40,498 bases of DNA from Halarchaeum acidiphilum MH1-52-1 (lineage in GTDB: Archaea; Halobacteriota; Halobacteria; Halobacteriales; Halobacteriaceae). Position 1 is the first letter of the stretch. Every line of letters starts with the position of its first letter. The stretch is taken from positions 1 through 40,498 of the forward strand of contig NZ_BATA01000017.1 of the NCBI RefSeq assembly GCF_000474235.1. Reading direction: 5' to 3'. Below, piece by piece: positions 32,997 through 40,498 of the stretch. A model generated the notes under the pieces. That model saw only the letters and a list, made by a program, of their open reading frames with translations, was not told the origin of the DNA and made no database searches. The position numbers and the translations under genes were made by a program.

Positions 32997-33608
32997 TCAC
33001 TGGACGTCGCCGACGAACCGCTCGGGCACGTGATCGAGGACCGCGTCCGGCGTCGCCGCGACGAGACGCTCAGCGAGCGCCACCATCGGCTTTCGAATCG
33101 CCGCGTAGCCGACGGAGACGGCGACGCCCGCGACGACGAGCGTCCGGAGCGTTCCGCTCGCCGCGAGGTAGCCCGGCACCGCGAGGGCGAGACCGACCAG
33201 CGCGTCCTCGGGCGCGCCGTCGTAGCGGATCAGCCGCCGCGGGCGCCACCACCTGCCGTGGAAGTGGTCGTACACCGCCCGCTCGCTCGTCCCCTCCCAC
33301 GGCCGGAGTTCGAGACCACCCCCTAACGCGTCGCTCGCCGCGTGCAACGCGGCCGCGAGGAGGAAGACGACGGCCGCGAGCGCGATCGTGGTGCCGATCA
33401 CGGCGTACGCGAGGGCGCCGAGCACGGCGAGCATGACGCCGTACACCGGGAAGTGCAGCGTCTTCCGGTGGCCGGCGTAGAGGTCGAAGTCGGGGAACAG
33501 CCCGCCGAACGCGCCGGCCGCGAGCACGAGCGGCGCCGCGTCACCGGTCAGCGCGCTCGCGCCCGCTCCAACGAGCAGGCCCGCGAGCGCGTGCGTCGTC
33601 GCCATCAT
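32997..33608 (-). CDS. Membrane-bound metal-dependent hydrolase (YdjM/DUF457-like)
   Basis: 203 residues. The pattern is MMATTHALAGLLVGAGASAL, FGGLFPDFDLYAGHRKTLHF, LLAAALHAASDALGGGLEL and AVYDHFHGRWWRPRRLIRYD, with His and Asp spaced as in the membrane-bound hydrolase family of YdjM. The helices number about four to five. Such proteins are assumed to bind a metal at the membrane face; the substrate is unknown. Two consecutive ATGs (33608 and 33605) are possible. A TATA-like TTTTGTT lies about 27 bases upstream. Confidence 0.75.
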   Translation of the reverse strand: MMATTHALAGLLVGAGASALTGDAAPLVLAAGAFGGLFPDFDLYAGHRKTLHFPVYGVMLAVLGALAYAVIGTTIALAAVVFLLAAALHAASDALGGGLELRPWEGTSERAVYDHFHGRWWRPRRLIRYDGAPEDALVGLALAVPGYLAASGTLRTLVVAGVAVSVGYAAIRKPMVALAERLVAATPDAVLDHVPERFVGDVQ

Positions 33609-33658
33609 ACAGCGTCGCCTAGGCGAGGTCAGAACAAAAGGCCGTCGCCGACCCCCCG

Positions 33659-34129
33659 CTAGGGGAGGTAGCGGACGTTGATCAGGCCGGGTTCGAAACG
33701 GACCTCGACGCGTCTCGCGCCGACGCGGGCGGCGCGCTCGACGGTGGCCTGATCGTCCACGACGTCCGCGACGGCGTCCTCGGTATCGGACTCCGGCACC
33801 GCGAGGACGTGAATCTCGCCATCGCCGGCGCGCTCCGCCGTCGCGAGGTCGCCCTCGGGGAGACCCTCGGCCATCTCGCGCGCCTGCTTCGTGGGCGCTT
33901 CCTCGCTCGCGAACACCTCGACCGTGTAGCGCGCGTCGACCTCGACGACGGAGTACGTGACCTCCATCGGCGGATCGGGCGCGACGGTCGCCTCCACGAC
34001 CTCGCCGGCCTCGACGCCGGGGTTATCCGAGAGAGTGTAGACCTGCCCGCCGTGGACGTCTGTGAGCATCGCCGATCCCTCCTCGGCGTGCGTCACGAGG
34101 AACGTGCTCGACGTCTCCTGCTCGCTCAT
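33659..34129 (-). CDS. Haloarchaeal conserved protein (DUF5812-like)
   Basis: 156 residues. The N-terminal half is a beta-barrel-like segment (TFLVTHAEEGSAMLTDVHGG, VYTLSDNPGVEAGEVVEATV, APDPPMEVTYSVVEVD) resembling a small OB or TRAM-like fold. The C-terminal half (KQAREMAEGLPEGDLATAER, EDAVADVVDDQATVERAARV) is mixed helix and strand. I know this architecture as DUF5812, a family restricted to haloarchaea. The ATG at 34129 (MSEQETSSTF) fits the family. It is divergent from pgi. No function is established. Confidence 0.7.
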   Translation of the reverse strand: MSEQETSSTFLVTHAEEGSAMLTDVHGGQVYTLSDNPGVEAGEVVEATVAPDPPMEVTYSVVEVDARYTVEVFASEEAPTKQAREMAEGLPEGDLATAERAGDGEIHVLAVPESDTEDAVADVVDDQATVERAARVGARRVEVRFEPGLINVRYLP

Positions 34130-34229
34130 ACCGGTCTTACTCCGTTCGGCCTTTTCCGGGTTTCGCCGCGCGAGAGGATCACACGCGCCGATTGGCAACT
34201 CTCTTGGTCGCGGCGGCGCGTGAGACGGT

Positions 34230-35513
34230 ATGGACGTCGACATCGGCAACGCGCTCGCTTCGGCCGCCTCGCCCGGGGTGCCCCGGTCGTATCTCGATCG
34301 GTTGGACGCGCGCGTCGCCGACGCGCACGAGCGGATCGAACGCGGCATGGCCGACGGCGAGTTCGGCTACGCGGCACTGAACCTCCCCGAACGCGTCGAT
34401 ACCGGCGCGATCCGCGACGCCGTCGCCCCGCTCGACGGCGCGGAGGCCGTGCTCACCGTCGGCATCGGCGGGAGCGCGCTCGGCGCCGCGACGCTGACGG
34501 ACGCGCTCGACACCGAGGGCGAGGCGTACTACCTCGACAACGTCGATCCCGCGCAGGTGTCGGATCTCCTCGACGATCTCGACCTCGAATCGACCGCCGT
34601 GAACGTCGTCTCCCGGTCCGGGACGACCGCCGAGACGCTCGCGAACTTCCTCGTCGTCCGCGACGCCTACGAGGCGCGGGACGTCGATTGGACCGAGCGC
34701 ACCCTCGTCACGACGGGCGAGTCGGGCAACCTCCGCGACCTCGCCGACGAACACGACCTCCCCGTGCTCCCCGTACCCGAGGGCGTACCGGGGCGCTTCT
34801 CCGCCCTCTCGACCGTCGGTCTCGCGCCCGCCGCGATCCTCGGCGTCGACGTCGAGACCGTCGTCGAGGGCGCGCGGCGCGAGCGCGAGTCGCTCGCCGG
34901 CTCGCTCTACGAGACGCCCGCGTACGCCTACGGCGCGATCGCGTACGCGCTCGACGCGCGCGGTGCGAACGCGAACGTCGCGATGCCCTACCACGAGTCG
35001 CTCGAAACGTACGCGGAGTGGTACGCCCAACTCCACGCGGAGAGCCTCGGGAAGGACGGTCTCGGCCAGACGCCGGTGCGCGCGCTCGGCGCGACCGACC
35101 AGCACAGCCAGCTCCAACTCTATCGCGCCGGCCCGAACGACAAGCTCGTCACGTTCGTCCGCGCCCGCGACGGCCCGGACGTCCCGATCCCCGAGGCCGA
35201 CCTCGACGGCCTCGACTACCTCGCGGACTCGACGCTCGGAGGGCTACGCGACGCCGAGTTCGAGGCGACGGAGGCCAGCCTCGCCGACGTCGGCCTTCCG
35301 AACGTCCGCGTCACGATCGATCGCGTCGACGCCGCGTCCGTCGGCGGGTTGCTCTACGGCATGGAGGCCGCGGTCGTCCTCGCCGGCGAACTCTACGACG
35401 TCGAGACGTTCACCCAGCCCGCCGTCGAGTGGGGGAAGGAGGTCGCCCGCGACCTCCTGCGCGGCGCCGACGCCCTCGACGAGAAGGAGACGCTCCGCGT
35501 CACCCGAGAGTGA
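34230..35513 (+). CDS. pgi: Glucose-6-phosphate isomerase
   Basis: Interconverts glucose 6-phosphate and fructose 6-phosphate; in haloarchaea chiefly gluconeogenic, or for polysaccharide and fructose use. 427 residues, the normal short archaeal/Bacillus-type length. The phosphosugar-binding loops are VGIGGSALGAATL and VVSRSGTTAETLANFL. The catalytic Glu is in WYAQLHAESLGKDGLGQ, the His in GATDQHSQLQLY, and the terminal Lys in TQPAVEWGKEVARDLL. The ATG at 34230 (MDVDIGNALAS). The stop overlaps the GTG of the CPBP protease gene (GTGA), so the two are co-transcribed. Confidence 0.95.
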   Translation: MDVDIGNALASAASPGVPRSYLDRLDARVADAHERIERGMADGEFGYAALNLPERVDTGAIRDAVAPLDGAEAVLTVGIGGSALGAATLTDALDTEGEAYYLDNVDPAQVSDLLDDLDLESTAVNVVSRSGTTAETLANFLVVRDAYEARDVDWTERTLVTTGESGNLRDLADEHDLPVLPVPEGVPGRFSALSTVGLAPAAILGVDVETVVEGARRERESLAGSLYETPAYAYGAIAYALDARGANANVAMPYHESLETYAEWYAQLHAESLGKDGLGQTPVRALGATDQHSQLQLYRAGPNDKLVTFVRARDGPDVPIPEADLDGLDYLADSTLGGLRDAEFEATEASLADVGLPNVRVTIDRVDAASVGGLLYGMEAAVVLAGELYDVETFTQPAVEWGKEVARDLLRGADALDEKETLRVTRE

Positions 35514-36243
35514 GTCGGATTCCCGCGAACGCCGGTCTCGTCGGCCGCGCGTGGGCGGTCGGCGTCGTCGCGTTCGTCGCCGTCGTCGGCCTGCTCGCGG
35601 GCACGCTCGTCCAGCTCGTCGTCACGTCCGTCGCGAGCGCGTTCGACCCGCCGACCGCCCTCCGGCTCGCCGTCGCGCAGGCCGGGTTCGCGCTCGCCCT
35701 CGCGTTCACCGCGCTCGGCTACGTCGTCGTCACGCGCCGCCCGCTGACCTACTTCGCGTCCGCCTCGACCGGCGGGACGCGCTCTGGGCCGCGGGCGGTC
35801 TCCTCGCGACGTTCGTCGTCCTCGCCGTCACGGGCGCGCTCGCGAGCGCGCTCGGCGTCGGCGGTGCGATGCACAGCAGCGTCGCGGAGATCCGAGCGAC
35901 GCCGTGGCTCGGTCTCTGGCTCGTGCCGGTCTCGCTCCTCCTCGTCGGGCCGGGCGAAGAGCTGTTGATGCGCAACGTCGTCCAGAAACGCCTCTACCGC
36001 GCCTTCTCGCGACGCGGCGCGGTCGTCGTCGGCGGGCTCGTCTTCGCGCTCGTCCACCTGCCCGCGTACGCGACTGGTGGGGCGGACGCGGCGGCGCTCG
36101 CCGTCACGCTCGCGCGGCTCTGCTGCGTCTCGCTCGTGCTCGGCGTCGTCTACGAGCGAACCGACAGCGTCGTCGCGAGCGCGCTCGCCCACGGCGCGTA
36201 CGACGCGATCCAGTTCGGCGCGCTGTTCGCCCTCGCGTCCTAG
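35510..36243 (+). CDS. CPBP-family intramembrane protease, with an apparent frameshift
   Basis: Membrane protease of the CAAX/Rce1 superfamily. The GTG start overlaps the pgi stop: VSRIPANAGLVGRAWAVGVV and helices to RRPLTYFA. One base seems missing at about 35758. The next frame continues VRLDRRDALWAAGGLLATFV and carries the family motifs GPGEELLMRNVVQKRL (EExxxR), VFALVHLPAYATGG (FxxxH) and LAHGAYDAIQFGAL (HxxxD). The restored length is about 244 residues. Substrate unknown. Its stop lies in a CTAG shared with the convergent nob1 gene. Confidence 0.85.
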
Positions 36244-36698
36244 TTCGGGTTCTTCCGCGCGAGATCGGAGCCACAGACGGGACAGCGCTCGCGGTTCTCG
36301 TCGAACTCGCGACCACACCCCTGACACTGGAAATTCCAGTCGCGGCGCTCCGTGATCCCCTCCTTCGCGATGACGTCCGTGTCGAGATCGAGGGCGTCCG
36401 CGACGTTCTGCATCGCGTAGTCGTCCGTGACGAGCACGGCGTCGAGTTCGAGCGCCGCGGCGAGCACGCGCACGTCCGTCTCGGAGACGACGTCCGCGTC
36501 GCCGGTGCGCGTCGCGGCGTCCCGCACGCGTCGGATCGCGGCCTCATCGGGGACGTGGACGCGCATCCCGGAGCCTTCCATCGCGTCGAAGCGGTAGCCC
36601 GCGGCGTCCTTGAGTTCCTCGCGGACGGACGGGACCGTCGCCGACGGACCCTCGACGTCGTACTCGTCGATGAACGCCGACGAATCGAGGACGTGCAC
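36240..36698 (-). CDS. nob1: Nob1-type PIN endonuclease with zinc ribbon
   Basis: In archaea and eukaryotes Nob1 trims the 3' end of 16S/18S rRNA during small-subunit maturation. 152 residues. PIN-domain acids are Asp5 (VLDSSAFID), Glu27/28, Asp75 (SETDVRVLAAALEL) and Asp92/93 (VTDDYAMQN). The C-terminal zinc ribbon is Cys125-x2-Cys128 and Cys139-x2-Cys142 (CQGCGREFDENRERCPVCGS). The GTG at 36698 overlaps the PRC-barrel stop by one base (TAGTG). A ribosome-related context is supported by the divergent infB. Confidence 0.9.
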   Translation of the reverse strand: MHVLDSSAFIDEYDVEGPSATVPSVREELKDAAGYRFDAMEGSGMRVHVPDEAAIRRVRDAATRTGDADVVSETDVRVLAAALELDAVLVTDDYAMQNVADALDLDTDVIAKEGITERRDWNFQCQGCGREFDENRERCPVCGSDLARKNPN

Positions 36699-36943
36699 TA
36701 GCGACCGACGACGATGTAGTCCTTGACGGCCTCCACGCGCCCGACGGGGATGCGATAGCGTCCGTAGTCGTCCGTCGGGAAGTCGAGGGATATCTGGTTC
36801 GTCTCCTCGGTCTGCTCGACGAGCAGGTCCGCGAGCGACCCGCTCTTGAGATCCATCGTGATGTTGTAGAGCAACCCGAGTTCGGTGCCGTCCGATCCCA
36901 TGACTGCCTTCCCGGAGAGGTTCTCGGCGAGGATGTCGGCCAT
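36698..36943 (-). CDS. PRC-barrel domain protein
   Basis: 81 residues forming one PRC-barrel: MADILAENLSGKAVMGSDGT, ELGLLYNITMDLKSGSLADL, then YGRYRIPVGRVEAVKDYIVV. Bacterial RimM carries this fold and acts in 16S processing. The archaeal single-domain protein next to nob1 is likely also linked to ribosome assembly, by inference. It is the first gene of a PRC-barrel-nob1 operon. A TATA-like TTTAAG (36968-36973) is 27 bases upstream. Confidence 0.85.
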   Translation of the reverse strand: MADILAENLSGKAVMGSDGTELGLLYNITMDLKSGSLADLLVEQTEETNQISLDFPTDDYGRYRIPVGRVEAVKDYIVVGR

Positions 36944-36967
36944 ACTCGTCCTGTATTCCGCATCCCA

Positions 36968-36973
36968 CTTAAA
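36968..36973 (-). promoter_or_regulatory. TATA-like element of PRC-barrel-nob1
   Basis: TTTAAG on the minus strand, centred about 27 bases before the ATG at 36943. The divergent infB promoter would lie between 37035 and 37070, where GTTTACC and GTTTGG are weak candidates. Confidence 0.5.
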
Positions 36974-37095
36974 CGGTCGGCTCGCGTCGACGCGCCCGGA
37001 TCGCGCTCCCCGCCACTCCCGGAGAGACGGATTCGGGGGGTTTACCTGTCGCTACCGTCTGAGTTTGGACAACAGCCGTTCTGGCGTGAGTTTCA

Positions 37096-38889
37096 ATGTC
37101 TGAAGAGACACAACACGGGGGACTCAGAACCCCCATCGTCGCAGTCCTCGGTCACGTCGACCACGGGAAGACCAGTCTGTTGGACAAGATACGGGGTTCG
37201 ACCGTCATCGAGGGCGAAGCGGGCGCGATCACCCAGCACATCGGCGCGACCGCGGTGCCCCTCGACGTCGTCGGTGAGGTCGCGGGCAGCCTCGTCGATC
37301 CCTCGGAGTTCGACCTCCCCGGCCTGCTCTTCATCGACACGCCGGGCCACCACTCGTTCACGACGCTGCGCTCCCGGGGCGGGGCGCTCGCCGACATCGC
37401 CATCCTCGTCGTCGACGTGAACGACGGCTTCCAGCCCCAAACCGAGGAAGCGATCAAGATCCTCGCGGACTCCCAAACGCCGTTCGTCGTCGCCGCGAAC
37501 AAGGTCGACACCATCCCGGGATGGCAGGTCCACGAGGACACACCGATCCAGCAGACCCTCGACGCCCAGAGCGACCGCGTCGAACAGCAGTTCAACGAGA
37601 AACTCTACGAGATCATCGGCGAACTCTCCGACGCGGGCTTCACCTCCGACTTCTACTGGCGCGTGCAGGACTTCCGCTCGAACGTCGGCGTCGTCCCCGT
37701 CTCCGCGATGACGGGCGAGGGCGTCCCGGACCTGCTCGCCGTCCTCATGGGTCTCGCCCAGCGCTACATGAAAGAGGACATGGCGATCGACGTGCAGGGT
37801 CCGGGCGCGGGGACCGTCCTCGAAGTCAAAGAGGAACGGGGCTTCGGGACGACGCTCGACGTCATCCTCTACGACGGCACGGTGCGCGCGGACGACACCA
37901 TCGTCGTCGGCGGGGTCAACGGCCCGATCGTGACGGACGTCCGCGCGCTCCTCAAGCCGCGGCCGCTCGCGGAGATCCGCACCGAGAGCCGCTTCGAGAA
38001 GGTCGACGAGATCGCGGCCGCGGCCGGCGTGAAGATCGCCGCGCCCGACCTCGACGACGCGATCGCGGGCGCGCCCGTCCGGGCCGTCCGCGGGCGCGAC
38101 CTCGACGACGTCATCGCCGACGTGCAGGAGGAACTCGCGGAGGTCGCCGTCGACACCGGCGAGGAGGGCGTCGTCGTGAAGGCCGACACCCTCGGGAGTC
38201 TCGAGGCGATGGCGAACGCGATGGAGGAGGCCGAGATCCCGATCATGCGCGCCGAGGTCGGCGACATCGCGCCCCGCGACGTCGCGATGGCGACGACGGT
38301 CGACGAGGAGGAGTACCGCGCCATCCTCGGCTTCAACGTCGACACGCTCGGCGACGCCGACGATCGCGCCGAGCAGGACGACGTGCAGGTCTTCCGCAGC
38401 GACGTCATCTACCAGCTCGTCGAGGAGTACGAGGGGTTCGTCGAGGACATCGAGCGGCGACAGAAGGAGGCCGTCTTCGAGAACGTGATGCGTCCCGCCC
38501 GCTTCCGCATCCTCACGGACCACGTCTTCCGCCAGTCCGACCCCGCGGTCGTCGGCGTCGAAGTGCTCTCCGGCACGCTCAAGCGCAACACGCCGGTCGG
38601 CTACTTCGAGGGCAACGAACTCGAACGCGTCGGCGTCGTGAAGGGCATTCAGGATCAGGGCGAGGACGTCGACGAAGTTCGGGCCGGCAACGAAGTCGCG
38701 GTCAGCATCGACGGCCCGACCGTCGGACGCGGCATCGACGAGGGCGACGAACTCTGGGTCGACCTCCCCGAGAAACACGCGAAGGTCCTCGAACAGGAAC
38801 TCTTAGAGGAGATCCCGACGGACGAACGCGAAGCGCTCCACCAGTACCTCGAAACGCAGCGCAAACGCGACCCCTTCTGGGGGAAGTAG
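37096..38889 (+). CDS. infB: Translation initiation factor aIF5B (IF2-like)
   Basis: GTPase that promotes ribosomal subunit joining. 597 residues. G-domain motifs are [12 protein letters not shown] (G1, residues 19-30), [16 protein letters not shown] (G3), NKVDTIPGW (G4) and VSAMTGEG (G5). Switch I is [10 protein letters not shown]. The eIF5B-type domains II, III and IV follow ([60 protein letters not shown]). The C-terminus GREIDEG-type linker and [11 protein letters not shown] helix match archaeal members. No intein is present. The ATG at 37096 is standard. Divergent from PRC-barrel-nob1. Confidence 0.96.
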   Translation: MSEETQHGGLRTPIVAVLGHVDHGKTSLLDKIRGSTVIEGEAGAITQHIGATAVPLDVVGEVAGSLVDPSEFDLPGLLFIDTPGHHSFTTLRSRGGALADIAILVVDVNDGFQPQTEEAIKILADSQTPFVVAANKVDTIPGWQVHEDTPIQQTLDAQSDRVEQQFNEKLYEIIGELSDAGFTSDFYWRVQDFRSNVGVVPVSAMTGEGVPDLLAVLMGLAQRYMKEDMAIDVQGPGAGTVLEVKEERGFGTTLDVILYDGTVRADDTIVVGGVNGPIVTDVRALLKPRPLAEIRTESRFEKVDEIAAAAGVKIAAPDLDDAIAGAPVRAVRGRDLDDVIADVQEELAEVAVDTGEEGVVVKADTLGSLEAMANAMEEAEIPIMRAEVGDIAPRDVAMATTVDEEEYRAILGFNVDTLGDADDRAEQDDVQVFRSDVIYQLVEEYEGFVEDIERRQKEAVFENVMRPARFRILTDHVFRQSDPAVVGVEVLSGTLKRNTPVGYFEGNELERVGVVKGIQDQGEDVDEVRAGNEVAVSIDGPTVGRGIDEGDELWVDLPEKHAKVLEQELLEEIPTDEREALHQYLETQRKRDPFWGK

Positions 38890-38950
38890 TTCCGACCGCT
38901 CCGCCGCAACGTTTTCGAGCGCGGCGCCCCCACGATCACCTGATGTCGAT

Positions 38951-39208
38951 ATGCCGAGCGACGACCGGCCCACTGACGAACCGGCCCGCGTCGAACGCAT
39001 CGCGAGCGAACCGATGCCGACGCGCGACGACCTCGTGCTCGTCGCGATCCCGCTCGCGCTCCTCGCGGGCGGGATCGTCGGACTCGTCACCGGACTCGGT
39101 CTCCGAACGGGCGTGACGATCGGCAGCGTCGTCGCGCTCTGTGCGCTCGGCTACGCGATCTTCGGTGACCCGCCGATCGAACGGAACGGTGGGAGAAACG
39201 TCAGCTGA
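38951..39208 (+). CDS. Small two-helix membrane protein
   Basis: 85 residues: an acidic N-terminus, then two helices (LVLVAIPLALLAGGIVGLVT and GVTIGSVVALCALGYAIFG) and a short polar tail. The layout is common in haloarchaea. Its stop is one base before the end of the convergent DUF5811-like gene. Function unknown. Confidence 0.6.
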   Translation: MPSDDRPTDEPARVERIASEPMPTRDDLVLVAIPLALLAGGIVGLVTGLGLRTGVTIGSVVALCALGYAIFGDPPIERNGGRNVS

Positions 39209-39209
39209 A

Positions 39210-39590
39210 TTACTTCGCGATCGGGTCGTCCGAGCGCTGCTGGAACACCTGTTTGACTTGGAGCGCGGCGGACGCCGCGAGACCCTGTGCGACCTCGGCG
39301 CGCTCCTCCGCGGGCACGAGGTCGGTATCGCCCTCGTCGAACTCCGGAGTGAACCCCGCGCTGACCGGGTTGCCGGCAGGGGGGCGGACCGCGACCGTCG
39401 CCTGCGTCCCGTGTTGGCCCTCACCGATTTCGGCGCCGACGACGTACTCGTCGGGCAGGTACTCGCGGGTCTCCGCGGCGATCCGCGCGAGGCTGTCGCG
39501 GAGCGCGCGACGCTGCTCCGGCGTCAACGCCGCCTCGTCGTCCTCCGTCGGATTCCCGGCCGGTCCGGCGTACGGCGTGTTGCCGTTCAT
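39210..39590 (-). CDS. Haloarchaeal conserved protein (DUF5811-like)
   Basis: 126 residues: N-terminus MNGNTPYAGPAGNPTEDDEA, a helix LTPEQRRALRDSLARIAAET, a strand pair EYVVGAEIGEGQHGTQATVA, and a C-terminal amphipathic helix AQGLAASAALQVKQVF. I know this pattern as DUF5811; no function is established. The ATG at 39590 is preferred to one two codons upstream because the family begins MNGNTPYAG. ATTTCAA about 27 bases upstream is a TATA candidate. Confidence 0.7.
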   Translation of the reverse strand: MNGNTPYAGPAGNPTEDDEAALTPEQRRALRDSLARIAAETREYLPDEYVVGAEIGEGQHGTQATVAVRPPAGNPVSAGFTPEFDEGDTDLVPAEERAEVAQGLAASAALQVKQVFQQRSDDPIAK

Positions 39591-39633
39591 ACGCACACGT
39601 AGAGGCTACGCGGTTGAAATGCCTTCCCCCGGC

Positions 39634-40110
39634 CTAGAGGATCGGCTCGCTCTCGCCGTAGCACGCGACGACGACCGCCGCGGCGTACTCGCCCGGGGCG
39701 GCCTCGACCGTCGTCGTCTCGACGTGCTCGTCCGCGAAATCCCAGTCGCGCAGATCGCGGCCCGCGTCGAGTCCGGCGCGGACGCGCTCGGCGACGTCCG
39801 CGGGATCGGTCTCGTCCGCGACCTCGTAGAACAGTCCGGGACCGTCGGGATCGCGCGTCCAGCCGAGACCGGCGGAGACGTGTCGCGGTCCCGCGGCGTT
39901 CGCGTGCGCCTCCACGACCGTCAGGCGCTCGCCGGCCGGCCCGAGGTCGGACGCGGTTCCGACGGTCTCGACCGTCGCGTCCGCCGGAATCACCGACGAG
40001 ACCGCGACGAGGTTGTAGTTGTGGACGTTCGCGTCCGCGAGCGCCGCGTCGTACGCGGACATCGCCGTGGGGGCCGTTCCGGTCCCCCAGACGACGCTGA
40101 TCGTGTCCAT
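39634..40110 (-). CDS. pdaD: Pyruvoyl-dependent arginine decarboxylase
   Basis: Converts arginine to agmatine, needed for polyamines and for agmatidine in archaeal tRNA-Ile. 158 residues. It is made as a proenzyme that self-cleaves between Ser38 and Ser39 in NLVAVSSVIPADA, leaving a pyruvoyl group on the alpha chain. N-terminal VVWGTGTAPTAMSAYDAAL and C-terminal EYAAAVVVACYGESEPI match the family. The ATG at 40110. Single gene upstream of the PAN-type ATPase 3' end; both are on the minus strand, but pdaD has its own start region. Confidence 0.9.
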   Translation of the reverse strand: MDTISVVWGTGTAPTAMSAYDAALADANVHNYNLVAVSSVIPADATVETVGTASDLGPAGERLTVVEAHANAAGPRHVSAGLGWTRDPDGPGLFYEVADETDPADVAERVRAGLDAGRDLRDWDFADEHVETTTVEAAPGEYAAAVVVACYGESEPIL

Positions 40111-40162
40111 GGCGTCGCTTGTCCCCGATGCCGTGAAGGGGTGTCGGTTCGGCGCGGAGTCG

Positions 40163-40498
40163 CTACTGGACGTACGCGGCGTAGCCCGGCGTGCCGTTCT
40201 CTTCCTCGCGCTGGATCTTCGCGAGGGCGTCCTCGAAGTCGGCCATCGTGACCTCGGTGCGATCGTCGCGGATGGCGAACATCCCCGCCTCGGTGCTGAG
40301 CGATTCGAGTTCGGCGCCGCTGAACCCTTCGGTGTCGCGAGCGAGCGTCTCGTAATCGACGGTCTCGGCGAGATTCATCCCGCGCGTGTGGATGTCGAGG
40401 ATGCGCTCGCGGGCCGCCTGATCCGGCTCGGGCACCTCGATGAGGCGATCGAAGCGGCCCGGGCGCAGGATGGCGGAGTCGAGCATGTCGAAGCGGTT
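40163..40498 (-). CDS. Proteasome-activating nucleotidase (PAN-type AAA ATPase), C-terminal part
   Basis: Only the last 111 codons are in the window; the gene runs off the right edge. NRFDMLDSAILRPGRFDRLI holds the AAA second region of homology with its Arg fingers. The small helical domain follows (ERILDIHTRGMNLAETVDYE, FSGAELESLSTEAGMFAIRD). This pattern is that of PAN or 26S-Rpt ATPases, which unfold proteins into the 20S proteasome. The end YAAYVQ contains a Tyr near the C-terminus but is not the standard HbYX. A CDC48-type assignment is less likely given the length of the tail. Confidence 0.85.
   Translation of the reverse strand, partial: NRFDMLDSAILRPGRFDRLIEVPEPDQAARERILDIHTRGMNLAETVDYETLARDTEGFSGAELESLSTEAGMFAIRDDRTEVTMADFEDALAKIQREEENGTPGYAAYVQ

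Noticed and set aside
1-40498. CRISPR array, prophage or a new defence system
   Set aside because: No regularly spaced repeats, no phage structural genes and no nuclease/ATPase defence cluster were found. The only mobile gene is the TnpB element.

Overview
The window is a piece of a haloarchaeal chromosome (class Halobacteria). The signs are about 68-70% G+C, strongly acidic proteins rich in Asp, Glu and Ala, archaeal-only genes (archaeosine enzymes, NucS, aIF5B, Nob1, a proteasome-activating ATPase), the mevalonate-pathway HMG-CoA reductase, a haloarchaeal type IV pilin, and start codons that often sit about 27 bases after a TATA-like box, as in leaderless archaeal transcripts. I cannot name the genus. 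There is no rRNA, CRISPR array or prophage. One tRNA gene, tRNA-Pro(CGG), is present.

Layout. 1-5.8 kb: nadA-nadB (NAD synthesis), an amidohydrolase-like protein without its metal ligands, HMG-CoA reductase, and small membrane or zinc-ribbon proteins. 5.8-11.3 kb: KDPG aldolase with a 114-bp tandem duplication at its 3' end, purC, a DUF3891-like protein, purU, and a purS-purQ operon ending in strong hairpins. 11.3-14.1 kb: a membrane protein and a 1.8-kb island bounded by an 18-bp inverted repeat and holding an IS200/IS605-type TnpB element. 14.1-21.2 kb: the archaeosine genes RaSEA, arcS and tgtA, an SRPBCC protein and an azlC-azlD-vanZ-like operon. 21.3-25.1 kb: a GntP-type permease behind a clear palindromic operator candidate, a Nudix hydrolase, an internally duplicated protein and an A+T-richer patch with a pilin gene. 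25.6-30.4 kb: tRNA-Pro, trmY, a polytopic membrane protein, pus10-rnhB and nucS. 30.4-33.6 kb: secF-secD and a membrane hydrolase. 33.6-40.5 kb: pgi with a CPBP protease, PRC-barrel-nob1 divergent from infB, small haloarchaeal proteins, a pyruvoyl-dependent decarboxylase, and the 3' end of a PAN-type AAA ATPase.

How the genes fit together. Five proteins modify tRNA. TgtA, ArcS and RaSEA make archaeosine at G15. Pus10 makes pseudouridine 54 and TrmY methylates it. PurC, PurS, PurQ and PurU belong to purine synthesis. KDPG aldolase and the GntP permease suggest sugar-acid use, and Pgi serves hexose-phosphate metabolism. Operons are compact, with ATGA, GTGA or TAGTG stop/start overlaps.

A warning on quality. 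Six conserved genes (nadB, kdpgA, azlC, gntP, trmY, the CPBP protease), and perhaps a seventh tiny one, each carry what looks like a single missing base, usually in a short homopolymer. Coding similarity continues on both sides of each site. Sequencing or assembly error is more likely than real gene decay. These genes are annotated end to end with the shift noted.
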